A stretch of DNA of 64,000 nt, taken from contig NGBS01000606.1 in assembly GCA_002245135.1 (NCBI GenBank), positions 1-64,000 of the forward strand, written 5' to 3'. Positions 25,601 to 39,132 of this stretch are shown in pieces. Made by a program: the position numbers and the translations under genes. The stretch is from Proteromonas lacertae (taxonomy: Eukaryota > Sar > Bigyra > Opalinata > Proteromonadidae). How positions within the stretch are numbered: position 1 is the first letter of the stretch; each line of letters opens with the position of its first letter. A model generated the notes under the pieces. It was not told where the DNA came from and made no database searches. It worked only from the letters and a program-made list of their open reading frames with translations.

Positions 25601-26794
25601 CTATTTATAATCAGGAGGAAAACCCAAACGATCCATAATCCTTCCATATTCTTTCGTTCGATTAGCATTCTTATCTCGAATTATTAGTGTATTTATTTCA
25701 TATTCATCTTTAGAATCATCAACTTCTTCAGCATGTTTCATTACACATACACTAAAGAGAGGAGGCTTACCTTCTCTACCAATAAAATCATATCTCTCAA
25801 TTATCTTTAATCCATTATCTTTACTACCATTTTCAAATCGATCTAATCTATAAGATGAACCAACTATCACAAATATTCCATTCTTATCTAAATACCTCTT
25901 TGCACTTTTACAATAATCTTCTACTCCACCTCTAAACTCACATAAACATGCTTTTTGATCAACTTTTGCTGGTAAAACTGTTCCTCGTTTTACGATAAAG
26001 TATGGTGGAGTTCCAGTGATTAATTGGAATTTTTTATCTTTCAATATATTCTCATCTCTTAAATCGCCATTATATACTTTACATCGATTATCAATTCCAT
26101 TATATAATAAACTCCTTCTACATAAATCATAACTTATTTCTTGTGCTTCTATTCCATAACAGTTTATATTCTCATATTCAAAGGCAGTAAATAACAACAC
26201 TGTTCCTAAACCACAACCCATATCTAACGATTCTTTTAAATCTACTTTATATTTTTCTACTGATCGAATAGCGACATATGCAGCACATACATCATCACTT
26301 GTAAATCGATGACCACCAATTCTTTGATAGATTTTCCAATCACCACAGATATTTGACAACATTTCACCATTTCTAGGATATAATTCTTTACGACCATCTA
26401 TACCACGACTTTTAACTCCTGGAATTTTATAACCAGCAGGCCATTTGTTGTTTGGTCGAATAAAACCAGGATCTAAATAATGTTTTTGTCTTTTTAATGC
26501 ATATATATGACCAGTACCATCACATATTTTACACTTTATCTTTTTACCTTTCTTTACTTTTCTAATTTATTAAATTCAGCAAAACATACCGATAACCGTT
26601 ACCTTCACATTTCCAACAAGATGTTCCATCCAATTCATTTGTCCCAGGGGGTGCTATTTGACTATATTATATCTAAACAACCAATACTAGTCTTTCTTTA
26701 TTTTTTTTAATATACATTTATAAATTGTGTACATACTATAAGCACCAGTGATACAAATACCACAAAGTACTGTTTTATTGATTATTTCACTCAT
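25601..26794 (-). CDS. DnaJ-type CxxCxGxG zinc finger fused to TrmN6-like methyltransferase
   Basis: Three exons (introns 26662-26732 and about 26560-26590) give 364 residues. A hydrophobic N-terminus (TVLCGICITGAYS) is followed by two CxxCxGxG-type motifs, CWKCEGNG (about 26610) and CKICDGTG (about 26530), as in DnaJ-type zinc fingers. From about 26360 comes a Rossmann methyltransferase: IGGHRFTSDDVCAAYVA, the SAM-binding LDMGCGLGTVL (about 26220), and TGTPPYF (about 26010) at the place of the NPPY/F motif of N6-adenine methyltransferases such as bacterial TrmN6. The first residue of that motif is Thr, not Asn, so target or activity may differ. The N-terminal hydrophobic stretch could be an organelle signal. 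The methyltransferase fold is firm; the substrate is unknown. Confidence 0.8.
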
Positions 26795-26992
26795 AAAATG
26801 AAATGTAAATGAAAGAGAATCAAATCAATAGTCAAGCCTACATTATGTTTTTCTTTATTTATATAAAACAACGATTATTAAAACTTCATAAATGTTGTGA
26901 TTTATTTAAACCTAGTGTTTGTCATACACTTACATATAAAAACAACAATTTTCCAATAGAAAAAATATTTATAAAAAAATGACAAAAAGCTC

Positions 26993-28015
26993 TTACACCA
27001 AACTACTCCTAATACTTCCACTAGTCCTCTCTTCTTCTCTTTTATCTTCTTCATCCAATAACAAATCAATAGCTGAGCTAAATGAAGGTAAAGACGGTAA
27101 ATTTGGCATAAAAAACAACATACTTGTAGTTTCTTGATATTCTCTATATTCATTCACATTCTTCCTTAATTGTCGTTTCTCCATCATAGGAATAGATATA
27201 AATATAAATAAACATGTCATTAATACTGGTCCAACCAACAAATAATGCCAATGTTGTGTATTGTTGAGGATATTAATAAAATAGAAACTCCACCAGAATG
27301 TAAGTTCACAAAAATAATTGGGATGTCTTGAATATTTCCATAAACCAACATTACATATTTTCTTTGAATTATCACCATTAGAATGGAATTTTCTTAATTG
27401 ATAATCTGCTATTCCTTGACATACAACTGATATAACAATTACTACATAAAATGGAATGACAAAATAGGTAAATGTACTGTTACTAGAATATTTAAAATAA
27501 TCAAAAATTGGTTGAAGGTTAATAAATACAATTAAAGTTGGTATAAAATCAATACACACAAAACTTGATATAAACCATAACTTTGGAGAATATCTCTGTA
27601 TTAGAGTGTATCTCCAATCTTGACACATCAAAGATTTAAAAGATATTCCCCAATTAACTGTAAGTCTTATTGACCATAGTAAAACTAAGCCAAATAATAT
27701 AAGATTACCAAAATTCCATTTATAGTATAAAAATAATGCCCACAATAGCAAAACTGGAGGAAAAACACTCCAATACGGATCGTACACAGAAGCATTATTA
27801 ACTATCAAACCACCAACCCATACCACTACTGTAGCAACTGTATCGATGATGAAAAACGAAATACGTAAATCCATATTTTGTAACGGAATAAACACACCCA
27901 GTGCAAAACCGAACGCAATCAAGTATACTCCCACTATAAATACAAACGAAAGCAGTCGGTTCTGCCTGAAATTCTCATATAAAGACTTTGTATTGTCAAG
28001 CTGCATGTTCGTCAT
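26993..28015 (-). CDS. DUF1295 membrane protein, steroid 5-alpha-reductase/ICMT superfamily
   Basis: Intronless, 340 residues. Seven or more hydrophobic helices run through the protein. Near the C-terminus lies GLWKYSRHPNYFCELTFWW (about 27340-27280), the family signature that binds NADPH or a methyl donor in the related reductases and isoprenylcysteine methyltransferases. The N-terminus is short and basic; the tail is acidic then Arg/Ser-rich (LLLDEEDKREEERTS). The ATG at 28015 is the first in frame. Reaction not established for DUF1295 proteins; sterol or lipid reduction is the usual guess. Its start is only 40 bp from the divergent cyclic-nucleotide gene, so both must share one promoter region. 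Confidence 0.85.
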   Translation of the reverse strand: MTNMQLDNTKSLYENFRQNRLLSFVFIVGVYLIAFGFALGVFIPLQNMDLRISFFIIDTVATVVVWVGGLIVNNASVYDPYWSVFPPVLLLWALFLYYKWNFGNLILFGLVLLWSIRLTVNWGISFKSLMCQDWRYTLIQRYSPKLWFISSFVCIDFIPTLIVFINLQPIFDYFKYSSNSTFTYFVIPFYVVIVISVVCQGIADYQLRKFHSNGDNSKKICNVGLWKYSRHPNYFCELTFWWSFYFINILNNTQHWHYLLVGPVLMTCLFIFISIPMMEKRQLRKNVNEYREYQETTSMLFFMPNLPSLPSFSSAIDLLLDEEDKREEERTSGSIRSSLV

Positions 28016-28055
28016 TATTATATTAAAAAAATATAGTGGTTTCAAACAATAACGA

Positions 28056-29871
28056 ATGAATAGATTGAACGCATTGAAGCTCAAGAAAATAAGATGGAGT
28101 CATAGAAAAAGTATACTAGATCCTGAATACCGGGTAAAAAGTTTGAAGCGAAGATCAACTGTTGATGAGAATGATGGAACAATCGAAGTGTTTGATGATT
28201 CAGAAATATTTCCTGGTATAGAATATATTTTTTATAAAATTATCAGAGTCTTTGAGAAATCGAAGTGATTTTCAAAAAATGTTCAGTTCTGACCCAATTC
28301 CATTATACACAGTAGCATTAAGAAAAGTACCTCATGGTATTTATTGTTGAAAATTATATTGAATAGACAGATCAAGAGATGATGTTAGTCTAATAAAAGA
28401 TTATGTAAGTCATTTACCACTAATAGACTTATTAACAGAAAGACAACAACAAGAACTAGCAGAAACAATGTATGTAGAAAAGTTCAATAAAGGTGATATA
28501 ATTGGAGATAGTTCAAAAGGTAAAATAGTATTTGGAATAATATTGAATGGTGAAGCAGAAGTGTCGTATATAGGAAAACAGAAAAGATCAAAAACAATGC
28601 TGTATAAGAATGAATTAATAGGAGAAGTATTTACTTTTATTTTATAATAATTCTTTATAAATAGAATATTTGTATGAAAACGAAATTCTTTAAGAATGTA
28701 ATAATAAAAGCATCTACAAACTGTGAAGTAGCTAAAATAAAACAAGAAAGAGTTCATTTAATCTTCGATTCACGTCGAGAGGATTGTATAAAATCAAAAT
28801 TAGAGTTTCTTAATGATATTGATTTATTCAAAGGATGGGAAGCAATGCATTTAAATAGAGTTGCAAGTGTATTAAAGACAGTAATGTATATTTAATATTT
28901 ATTAACATAAATAGATTTGCTCCAGCAGCGTATATAGCCACTCAAGGTGAAATGCCTGAAGATATGTTCTTCGTAATTTCAGGACATATTCTCATCCAAA
29001 GAGAAGTGATTATTCATCAAAAACATACTGCTCCAACTAGTGCACATACATGGGAAACTAAATACTATAAATCTTCGAGAATAGTGAATGTGGGTGATAT
29101 TTTACCAGGTCAATATTTTGGTGAAAGTGCATTGTTGATGAATGAACCAAGATTTGCTCATTGTATATCTGCTGGAATCACCAAAGTATTGGCATTAAAT
29201 AGAAACGATTTTTTGTTATTAGCACATGGTAAAACATTTGATGTATATATACATATATTATTATTATTATTATTTATTAATTAATTAGATTATTGCCTCA
29301 AGAATGGAAACTTATCACACTGATGAATCATTAGAACAATTGATTGTAGAAAAAGAAAACGCTGAGAAAAGATGTATTCATCGAATTCATTACAAATTTG
29401 CAGAGAAAAATAAAAAGAAAGTGTTGGATCTAACATCTGATAAAAAAGAACTTCATGATAATGATGCAAACTCCAATTTTTCACCAATTAAGCATTTTGG
29501 TTCAAAATCAACATCATCAATACCTCATAATTATTTAAAATTGCCTAAAATAGAAGAACATAGAGCTTCAAAATTAGCATCATTAAGTTCATTGAATTTA
29601 TATCCATTTTGCTCCAACTCCTATGTCAGATCATCCACCTAAAAGATTATCCACAAAATTGGCTGAAGAAGATGAAGAAATTGATGTAGTTTCTCCATTG
29701 AAAAGAAATTCAATTACATTTAATCCACTTAATACTCCTATAAAGAGAGTTAGTTTAGTAGTTAGAGAGATAGAAAGAGAGATAGAAGCAAGTGAAAGTG
29801 AAGAATATGGTTTTGATGAAGATGATGATTTTCTAGATGATGGAATGGATAATGAATATGGTGATTTGTAA
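28056..29871 (+). CDS. Protein with two cyclic-nucleotide-binding domains
   Basis: About 530 residues in seven exons. A basic N-terminus is followed by a first, degenerate domain (28390-28880) with FNKGDIIGDSSKGKIVFGIILNGE. A second domain (28915-29250) keeps the phosphate-binding cassette: ILPGQYFGESALLMNEPRFA, with the Gly-Glu-Ser and Arg that hold cAMP or cGMP. No kinase, channel or exchange-factor domain is attached, as in ciliary CNBD-type proteins. The tail is polar and ends very acidic (FDEDDDFLDDGMDNEYGDL). To reach the tail in frame either a 44-nt intron with an atypical GTTCAT donor near 29593 is used or one base is wrong there. Cyclic-nucleotide binding is firm; effector role unknown. 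Confidence 0.82.
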
Positions 29872-30025
29872 ATAATAAGTAATTATATAAATATATTTAA
29901 ATGTATAACTATGTCTTTTGAGTTTTGATTTTTAGTATGAAAGGACAATATTTTAATTGTCAAACTATAATTCAAGCCATTTAATTTATTATTTTTGTTG
30001 TTTTTGTATTATATATCCACAATTG

Positions 30026-33000
30026 ATGTATAAATTACATCACACGTATATATTCAATGTAATATAAATTCAATAGAGCAAGATTACTTCGCAATAATTC
30101 CTTTCAAAAGATTTATAATAATCAAGTATCGTTTACTTTATCTATTGATAGTGTACAAATTTACCACTTAGTAATTGCTTTAGAACCATTTATCTTTATC
30201 ACAACTTTTCTACATCAACAAATCGTATTGTTCTTATTATATTGTAGAATATCGAGATGAATTCAATAAAATTCTTCAAGAACACAACAATTCACTAGTA
30301 GAGGATGGAGATTTAGAAAAAGAAGCCAAAAGAATTTCATCTTTTCTAAATGAAGATGTTTCATCATTAATTCTTCCCAAAAACTATCACCTCACAATCA
30401 AATATTAACACAATGGGAAATAATAACACAGCATCTTTATGGAATCAGAAAGAAGCAAATGAATGTGATGCTTATAATCAAGCAAAAGAACAATTTGACA
30501 CTCTATTAGATCCCTGATACAGATGATCCATTGAACGATAGAGGAAGGAATTTCACTAGATATGATTATACTAATAGATATCAAAATAACAGATACACTA
30601 ATAACAATCATTATAATAATCCAAATGTTGTACCAAATGAATATAAGAATCAAATGAAATTAAAGAAACAATTGAGTGATCCAAAAGTGCAAGAATGTAT
30701 ATAATATTATGTATATATTATTATAGCAATGTTATTGAATAATTATTTAGAACAGCCAATGATATATGGACCTGAATATATGAAAGGTAAATCAAGAATA
30801 GAAGTGAGTGATCATTTATTGTATAAGTCAATATTAAATGAAATGCCAAGAAGAAGAGCATTAGAAGCAATCTATGAAAGAAGGCTTGGCTTGACGAGAT
30901 TCTTCAACAGATTAATGGATGAACCACCATATGCAACTCGACAAGGTTCTTATTTTAGAAATGAGGCAATGAACAGATCTTGGCCAAGAATAGCTAATAG
31001 AAAAGATAAACAGAATCCATATGTTGAGAAATGGGATTTGAATAAGTTGTTAGAAAGTGTGGATGTTGTTGTTGAAGATAGAATTGTATATATATATTAT
31101 ATATTATTAATTAGATTCCTGATCATCCTCAAGAAGAAATGAATCTCTCAAACAGGTTTGATGATTATGCACTAATTGATGAAGGAAGAGATAACTTCAT
31201 GAAAGGTAAAAGTATTGAAGTCAACAACGAAGAAAAAACTCAACTTCGAGAAAATCCATTTGATTATAAATCTGATATTGAAATAGGTGAATATAGTAGT
31301 GATGGTATAGTAACAGAACCAGAACAACCAGGTGGATATAATCCATTAATAATGAAGAGAGATTATCGATACAAATGGCCAAGATTCAAAAAAGATGAAA
31401 TAGGAGAAAAACCATATGAAGGTTTTAGTGATAGTGAATTAAAAGAAAGAGTAGTTGAAATAATGCCGAATGTGTATTTCTTTAAAGATGATCCTAAACG
31501 TAAATATTATGAGTATCGAGATGGAAGATTCCACTTATTAGATAAAAAGATATTAAAAAGTTCAATAAATCCTGAAGTTGAATATAATAACAGTTTAATG
31601 GCAACTTCTGATGAGTATGGATCAGATCTTGAACCAACACCTCCACATCAGTTTTACAGTAGAGATTATAATAGAACTGAAAAATCGTTAATCCCAAGAG
31701 CAGTTGGACAATTTTTAGATGGTTTAAAACAGTTGGATCATAATGAAGAAGTTGATAATAATACAAAAGAAGAAATAAGAATGTATATGGAGAATTCATT
31801 GATTAAAACAATCAAACAAAATAAATTAGAATTTGCTGATTTTTGTGATAATGATATACCTAATAAAGAAGGTATTTATTCTGAACCATTAGATGAAAAT
31901 GACATGTCAAATGGTAAATTACCATCCAATTTACCAAAATCAAGATTGTGGAAATTATTAGGTCCAAAATTCACTAAAATAGCTGAAAGACATTATAACT
32001 TATCACCTTCTGAAAAGGTAGAATTAGAATTACCAAAAGTTAGGAATTTACCATTAGATCAACAAGAGATATATAATTCATCAAAATATTCATTTTATAG
32101 TCGAAATAGGAAATCTGATTATCAAAAATTCTACGAAAGAGATGATGAAGATTTCTTGATTCAAGATTATTCATTGTCAGAATATAAACAGAAATTTGGA
32201 TCAAAAGCAACTGAAGAGTTTAAACAAGATAATGAAAACAATCAAAATAACAACGATAGAAACAATAATGAAAATGAAAGTCAAACATCTCCAATATTTG
32301 GAGAAAATACATTTTCATTCTATCAAAGTAGAGTATTGAAATATCCAAATAACAGTTTGTTTGGTAGTAGTGCATTTAATCCATCTCCTGTATTATTAGA
32401 TAAGAAAAGATTTGATTTATTTGACAGTTTAGATGTTTTATTACCATCTGATGAAGAGAATAGATTTCATGATGATTATTCAAATGATGAAATTCATATG
32501 AATTCAAGTGTAGAGCCTGCCAATTTTAGTGAAATACTCAAAAATTCAAATCTTTCAAATGAAGAATTAATCAAAATAGTCAAAGAATATCCAAAGTATA
32601 AGAAAATGAATCTATCAGATAAAGAGGCAATGAATGTATTAAATGGCATTCTTCCTGATCAATCAAAATATCGTTATAATCCATATTCAGTACCAGAAGA
32701 TGCAGAAGGAATATTAAAACCACCTAATGGTGTAGATCCAAAGCTGTTTAGAGCAATGACATTGTTTCAGACAAGACATAATCATAAAATATATGATGAA
32801 AAGGAAGAAGAAGATAATAATAATAAAGATGTGAATGGTAAAGATAATAAAAGGAAAAAAGTTGAAAAAGTTGAAATGTTGAGTAGTGAAAGTGATACTG
32901 ATTTTGATCCAAGTATATATTATCATTATTATTATTATATAATTGAATAGATGATAATATTGAAAATCCAATGAATGAAGTATTTCAATTGGAGAAAGAA

Positions 33001-33645
33001 AAAAGAACCAAATATCTATGCTAAAGATATAGCAGAATCTCCTGATAGAAGTACAGGTCAATCAGGTTCAGTATCCTTCGTATTAGATCAGAAACAAGTA
33101 CAACATACTACTAAAGGTGGAAGATCTGCTTTAGCTGTTGTTTTAGGTATTGCTGGTAACTTAGAAGGATGTGTTGGATATGGATATGGTAGAGCAAGAG
33201 ATGTAACTAAAGCAAGAACAAAAGCATTAGTTTTTGTATATATTATTATTATATTATTGAATGTATATAGGCAAGAAATAATTATGTTGGCTGTGATTTA
33301 TATGAAGGAAGAACATTATATCATGAAGTATCGGGTAAATATAACTCAACAAAAGTATTAATAAAACCAGCTGCTCCAGCTACAGGAATTATTGCATGTG
33401 ATAGTTTATGGGCTATTCTATTCTGTTTAGGTATTAAAGATGCAGTTACTAAAGTGAGTGGCAATAGAAATATTTATTCATTAGTAAATGCAACTTTTGC
33501 AGCTTTGGATAAACATCAAAGTGTTTGGGATGTTAGTAGAATTAGAGGTCAGAGAATTAGAGATATGAGATACAGTCATTTGTGGAATAGAAGTAAACTG
33601 AGAGATGCTGAGAAGAAATATGGACTTGATCCACACAGATTTTAA
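30026..33645 (+). CDS. Mitochondrial small-subunit ribosomal protein uS5m with very long N-terminal extension
   Basis: The C-terminal 200 residues are uS5: GGRSALAVVLGIAGN and GYGYGRARDVTKARTKAL (33120-33230), then RNNYVGCDLYEG, PAAPATGIIACDSLWAIL (33370-33420) and GIKDAVTKVSGNRNIYSLVNATF. Upstream, exons run back to ATG 30026, whose product starts MYKLHHTARLLRNNSFQKIYNN and later reads YLYHNFSTSTN, both typical of mitochondrial import signals. Between lie about 900 residues rich in Asn, Asp, Glu, Tyr and Pro without a known domain. Three one-base frame breaks fall in homopolymers: A5 at 30379, C3 at 30512 and A6 at 32999. Removing one base in each case restores a sensible reading, so I read them as probable sequence errors. 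If the A6 break is real, 32975-33645 would be a separate short uS5m gene. The first intron junctions (30055-30250) are uncertain. Confidence 0.72.
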
Positions 33646-33914
33646 TAATTAAGATGATTTTTTTCTTTCACTTTTGTTTTTGATATTATTAATGTATATC
33701 ATAAACATCGGATATATTTTGTTGTGTTATTTACATCTCTATGGGTTTTATTAAAAAAATTAATGAAATTAATAGGAAGAAATGGTAATGCATTGCATCT
33801 AAATTGATATTAACTTATCGTAATATATTTTATTAAATATTTTTAATGAATTTTCAATAATTAGCCAAATCAACAAAATCTATTAAAATAGAAAAATACA
33901 AATAGTAATATTGA

Positions 33915-36900
33915 CTATTCCCAAATGAATTTAGTCAATTTAATCGTTCCATCTACTCCACAACTTATTAACGAATTATCTAATATAATCATATCTAATA
34001 CTCCATAACTTGTCAACTATAATCAAAATAAATATATATAATATACGACAGCATCTTGTAGTGGTTTAATAAGTGTATTTTTAGGGTGTATATTAACAAT
34101 AGTATCAACTAATTGAAAGGATTTACTATTCCATATCTTAATATCACCATCAGTAGATCCAGTAATGAAATATGGTTTTGAAGGATGAACTAATATTGAT
34201 TTAATTGCAGAATTATGTGCATTTTCATTCACATAAATGAATTTCCTCTATTTCAATATAATTAAATATATATACTTGTCTCATATCAAAAATATTCATA
34301 TCGCCTTTATCTCCTCCACTAATAATCATTCCATTAACACTCTCATAGCTGATACTCAAACCACCATCAGGATGACAAGCTGGAGCTTGAATACAAGGAG
34401 TAGAATTACTCACTAAAATATCCCAAATCTTCAAATTCTGTTTTCCTTTATTAGAACCAATTGTTCCAAGTATTGAACCACCATTCAAATAAACCATATC
34501 ATTAGCACGTTTGCTAAAAGCTTGAATTACCTCAATGGATCTATTGTAATACAAATTCCACAGCCACAAGAAACCTGTAGAATTTAAAGCACAGAGTTTA
34601 TTTCCTGAAGTATTAATTCTTACATTAGTGATTCTATGTTGTTGTGTAGATAGATCAACACCAGTTTTCTCATAAATTGCTATTGCATTTGGTTGTGAAT
34701 ATTGCCATAAAGTAACAATGCCATTTGTACTGCCTGATACATAGAATGGTAGCATTGGATGACTGGTTAATCTGATACTATTACTCTTTTCTTTAGAAAA
34801 TGCTGTTGTTGGTGAAACTAAAGATTGTAAATCTATTTATAGAATAATGTATGAAATAAATAAATACTTTTATAATAATTATATTCAGTAATATAAGCAT
34901 TACGAACATCATCTATTCCACTATTCCTTGGTGTCACTAGACAATTACAACTTATAAATATACTTGGTTTATCACTTTGAGTTTCTTTCATTTCATCCCA
35001 TATACTCAATTTCTTTGTTATATAAGCATAATCTTTAATTGACTTTTCACTGATTTTAGTTGCATTGCAAAATGCTAATAATTGATATTTTCCATATTTT
35101 GAACAACTGATACTGGTGATGTTATCATTACTTCTATATATTTCAATTGGCTATATCAAATGATAATATATAAAATGAATATATATATACATGAGCTTTC
35201 GGATTCTTCATTTTGAATGTTGTAATATGTTCTTGTCTTCTTTGTAATAGCTTAATTAACACTGGATTAAGTTCATAATCCCACCATAACTTCTCCATTG
35301 AATCACTACCAAATATCTAAACAAAATAATATATATATAATAAATCATACACTTGTATAAGATTCACTGAAATATAATAATCTTTGAATTACTGAATCTT
35401 GTTGTGTTTGAGTTAAATCTAAATGATTATAATAATTAACATTCTAAAAATATACGTGAAATAGTGAAAGATGAGAGTTTATCAATAAGAAACACTTCAT
35501 ATCTATACAAACTATTGGATAATGCTCTAAACTCATCAAATAATTCTTCATCAACTTCATTAGTAGCTTTTAACTTTGTTTCAATTGTTAAATAAATCTC
35601 TTTTACAACATAAATGGATAATAATTTTGAACAATATTGTTGAGCGATTTTGATTGGATCAATAATTTCACTCTTAAAAACTTGAGATGGTTTGACATTA
35701 TTTATATAATAATGCCATAATGATGAAACAGTTGTAACAATTGACTTTGAAATAGGGAATGATAACCCACCTATATATAGATAAAAATAACAACAATAAT
35801 AAAAATATATTTATACTATTTCTCCACAAATGTAATTGATATAACAATGGATAATCCAACATCAAATAAGCAGCTAATGAAAAATAACAATACACTAATA
35901 TCATAATAGAGTTATAATTGGGTTTAGTAATATCATCACTATTAACATTATGGCTGTTTATTGTCTGGTTCAATAACACATTACTATATAACATCAAACC
36001 AACTGCTAAGATTCTTGGAACATCCATTTCTATACGATGCAATTGAGTTTCACATAATTCATTGATATAATTTCTTAACATTTTTGTTAATAATAACAAT
36101 ATTCTATTATCTAATATAATTGATGATTTGTGGTAGAAATCCTTAATCTGATAAGTTAAGAATGATCCAGTTGTTAATGCATAATTCAATTGTATTGATT
36201 TATAGTCAATCTCTTGAGTAAAATAGGTTATGAATGACATTTCTGTTTCTATTATTGAATGTGCTTTTGTTGGTGTATTTCTGTCATTATGTTTACTCAA
36301 GCTATGAACAGATTTAAACAACAATTTCTCTTCATCTCTAACTAACCTTTTAATTAATGTAGAAAGTGTATTTTTCAATAACACATCCAATTGACTTTTA
36401 TTGATATAATTAACACCTGTTGATTCATGTAATATCAATAATTTCTCATACGCTAAAGTATAATTCTTACTATTGGCATATGCAATTGATGATTTGATCA
36501 AGCTTGCTTCAATAAAATAATTATATTCATCACTTCTTTTCAATGGAGGACAAGACGTTAATAAATAATGAGCCAAATATGGTGTTGATGGTTGATAACG
36601 TGATGTTAAAACTGGATAAATTGTATCTTTAATGTTTGGATCTGACTTATAAAAATCTATTACTTCTGGTGCAATATTAAACTTTGGATAATTCTTTTCA
36701 CTCATTTCTTGATCACTAATAACATCACTGAATAGTATTAAATATGAACAATTGTGTTCTTTTAATAACCAATAACAGATTGAAGCTAAATACCAATCAC
36801 GATTGTAATATGCCACTGATAATATGTGATTTCTAATAATACTCTCATATAATTCTGTATTATTTGGACATAACATTTTACATATTAACAATGCTAATTG

Positions 36901-39088
36901 GTAATCATGTAAATTCTATAATTTTAATAAATAAATATAATAAAACATACTTTTAAACAGACATTTATTGCATCTTCAATTTTATTGGCTAAAAGGAAGA
37001 ATACAACAGCTGTATCATATCTTCTCTTTGATAATAAAACAAATGCATTCTTGGAAGCAGCAATTTGATGTTCTTTCTGATTAAAATCTCTACTAAAGAA
37101 CTGGAACAACTTTGTATCTTTTGCTAACTTGAATAAGTTTGTAACGACTATTTTTTGACTTAATAATAAATAGAATAATGCACAATTCATTGGTTCAGAT
37201 TTGTTATTCTGAAATTCTGCCATTGCTATCTTTTGCACCAACTGTTTTAACTTTATATTAGAATCTAACCATAGTAAAATACCATACTTCTTCAAATTAA
37301 CCCACAAATTAGGAATTGATGGTAAAATATAATCTAAAAACACATCACTAGATCTTGAATGTAAACCCCATAGAATATCAATACTTTGTATATTGAATAC
37401 TCTTTGATTCTCTCCTAAGTACTTATTGCCAAAATCATATGATTTTACTGCTTTCATATATTGAATTCCAGCATTGTCAAGACTTGAAGATATTGGATTA
37501 TTTCCACAAAATAACACTTTATATGTTTCTAATATGGTTTGTAAAGCAGGTAAACTGGATTTATCCATACCTTCTACTTGCATATTCTATTTTATAATAA
37601 TAATAATATATATACTGGTAATTCTTTTACTAAAATATCAATCATTTCATTATTAACCACTACTTTTTCTCTTATATATTTATTGGCATTATTTGCTTTC
37701 TTTGCTTTATTAATCAATACAATCTCTTCTAATGAATTCTCTTTTAGTTTTGGTGAATTTGGACTTACATCACTGAAATTATCATCAATAACACTATTCT
37801 GTTTAGACAAAGCAGGTGTAAATTCATCAAATATGTTTGATTCTTTTTCTACAGGTGTTATAGCAACTCCTCCACCTCCTACTCTACTACCTGATCTTGA
37901 TCTAAACCCAGATTTAGATGGGAAATAGAGATTTGGAGGAAATGTAGAATCATTATTGCTATTAGTAGTTTCATTCTTTAAGTAAAATGGTTCTAATTCA
38001 TTATAAGTGGACATCAAATTAATAACTGGTAAATATGGTAATGCAATGATATATTCAGATGATTTTAGCCCCAAAGTTTCATCTTCTTCTTTCTGTTTAA
38101 TATATTCTATTGTATTATCATAAATAAACTTAATCAAATATTTCACTTTATCATAACCACCTTCACTAAAGAAATGCAACATAAAAGTAGGAACGAATGT
38201 GTGTTTTGAGAATTGTACATGATCTGAGAGTGATATAATGTTATTGGTTGATATATGAGGTATAATAGTATGATTATATTTAGATTGAATTGGTACTCTT
38301 GGTACAATCCATGAAGAAAAACACAAAATAGAATTATTACAAGTTACTACTAGATTTCCATTTAAAGTCCATATTAATGAATGAATAGAATCAGTTATTA
38401 CATTATCACCTGATGTTTTAGAGAGTGTATGCCAAGTATCGTACTCATAATAATAAATAGATACATTCTTACCATATCCTATTGCAATAATTGGTTTAAT
38501 AGTTTGAAATTCACTCCACGCAATACATAATCCATCATATTCATCTTCTTTACATTCATAATCAAGTGATTCTATAAGATGAAATCGATTTACACTGGAT
38601 AAACACCCATAAATCTTTACATTTAAATAAACGATATTATCTTTGATCTTTTCATAACCTACAGCTACTTTACCGAAACAACATCTTACAATTACTGGCT
38701 TATAGTCTATTTCAGGTAATTTAAACTCATCATATGGTAAATTCCTATCAATTATCCATAAACGCAATACATTATTCTTATGAAAAGAAATAAATGACAT
38801 ATTCTTATTGGATATTGTATAACCAATAGAATCAATACAACTATCAACATCAACTAAACCTTCTTCAATTGGAATAGTTTTAACTGTATATAAAGTTGGT
38901 TTAAAATCATTGAAAATATTGGGTAAACTATAAACCATTATAACTTGACCAGTATCTGTTTCAGTAATGTATATTATATACACATTATTCTCACTGTAAT
39001 ACACTTGTAAGAATGAATTAAATACTGTTGAATTAGATCGAACAATGGTGGGAGTAGAACCACAGAAATTAAGTGAACCTACAATATA

Positions 39089-39132
<44 letters not shown>

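Noticed and set aside
32975-33020. Programmed frameshift at the A6 run of uS5m
   Set aside because: The required shift is +1, whereas slippery A6G sites favour -1; two other homopolymer breaks in the same gene point to sequence error.
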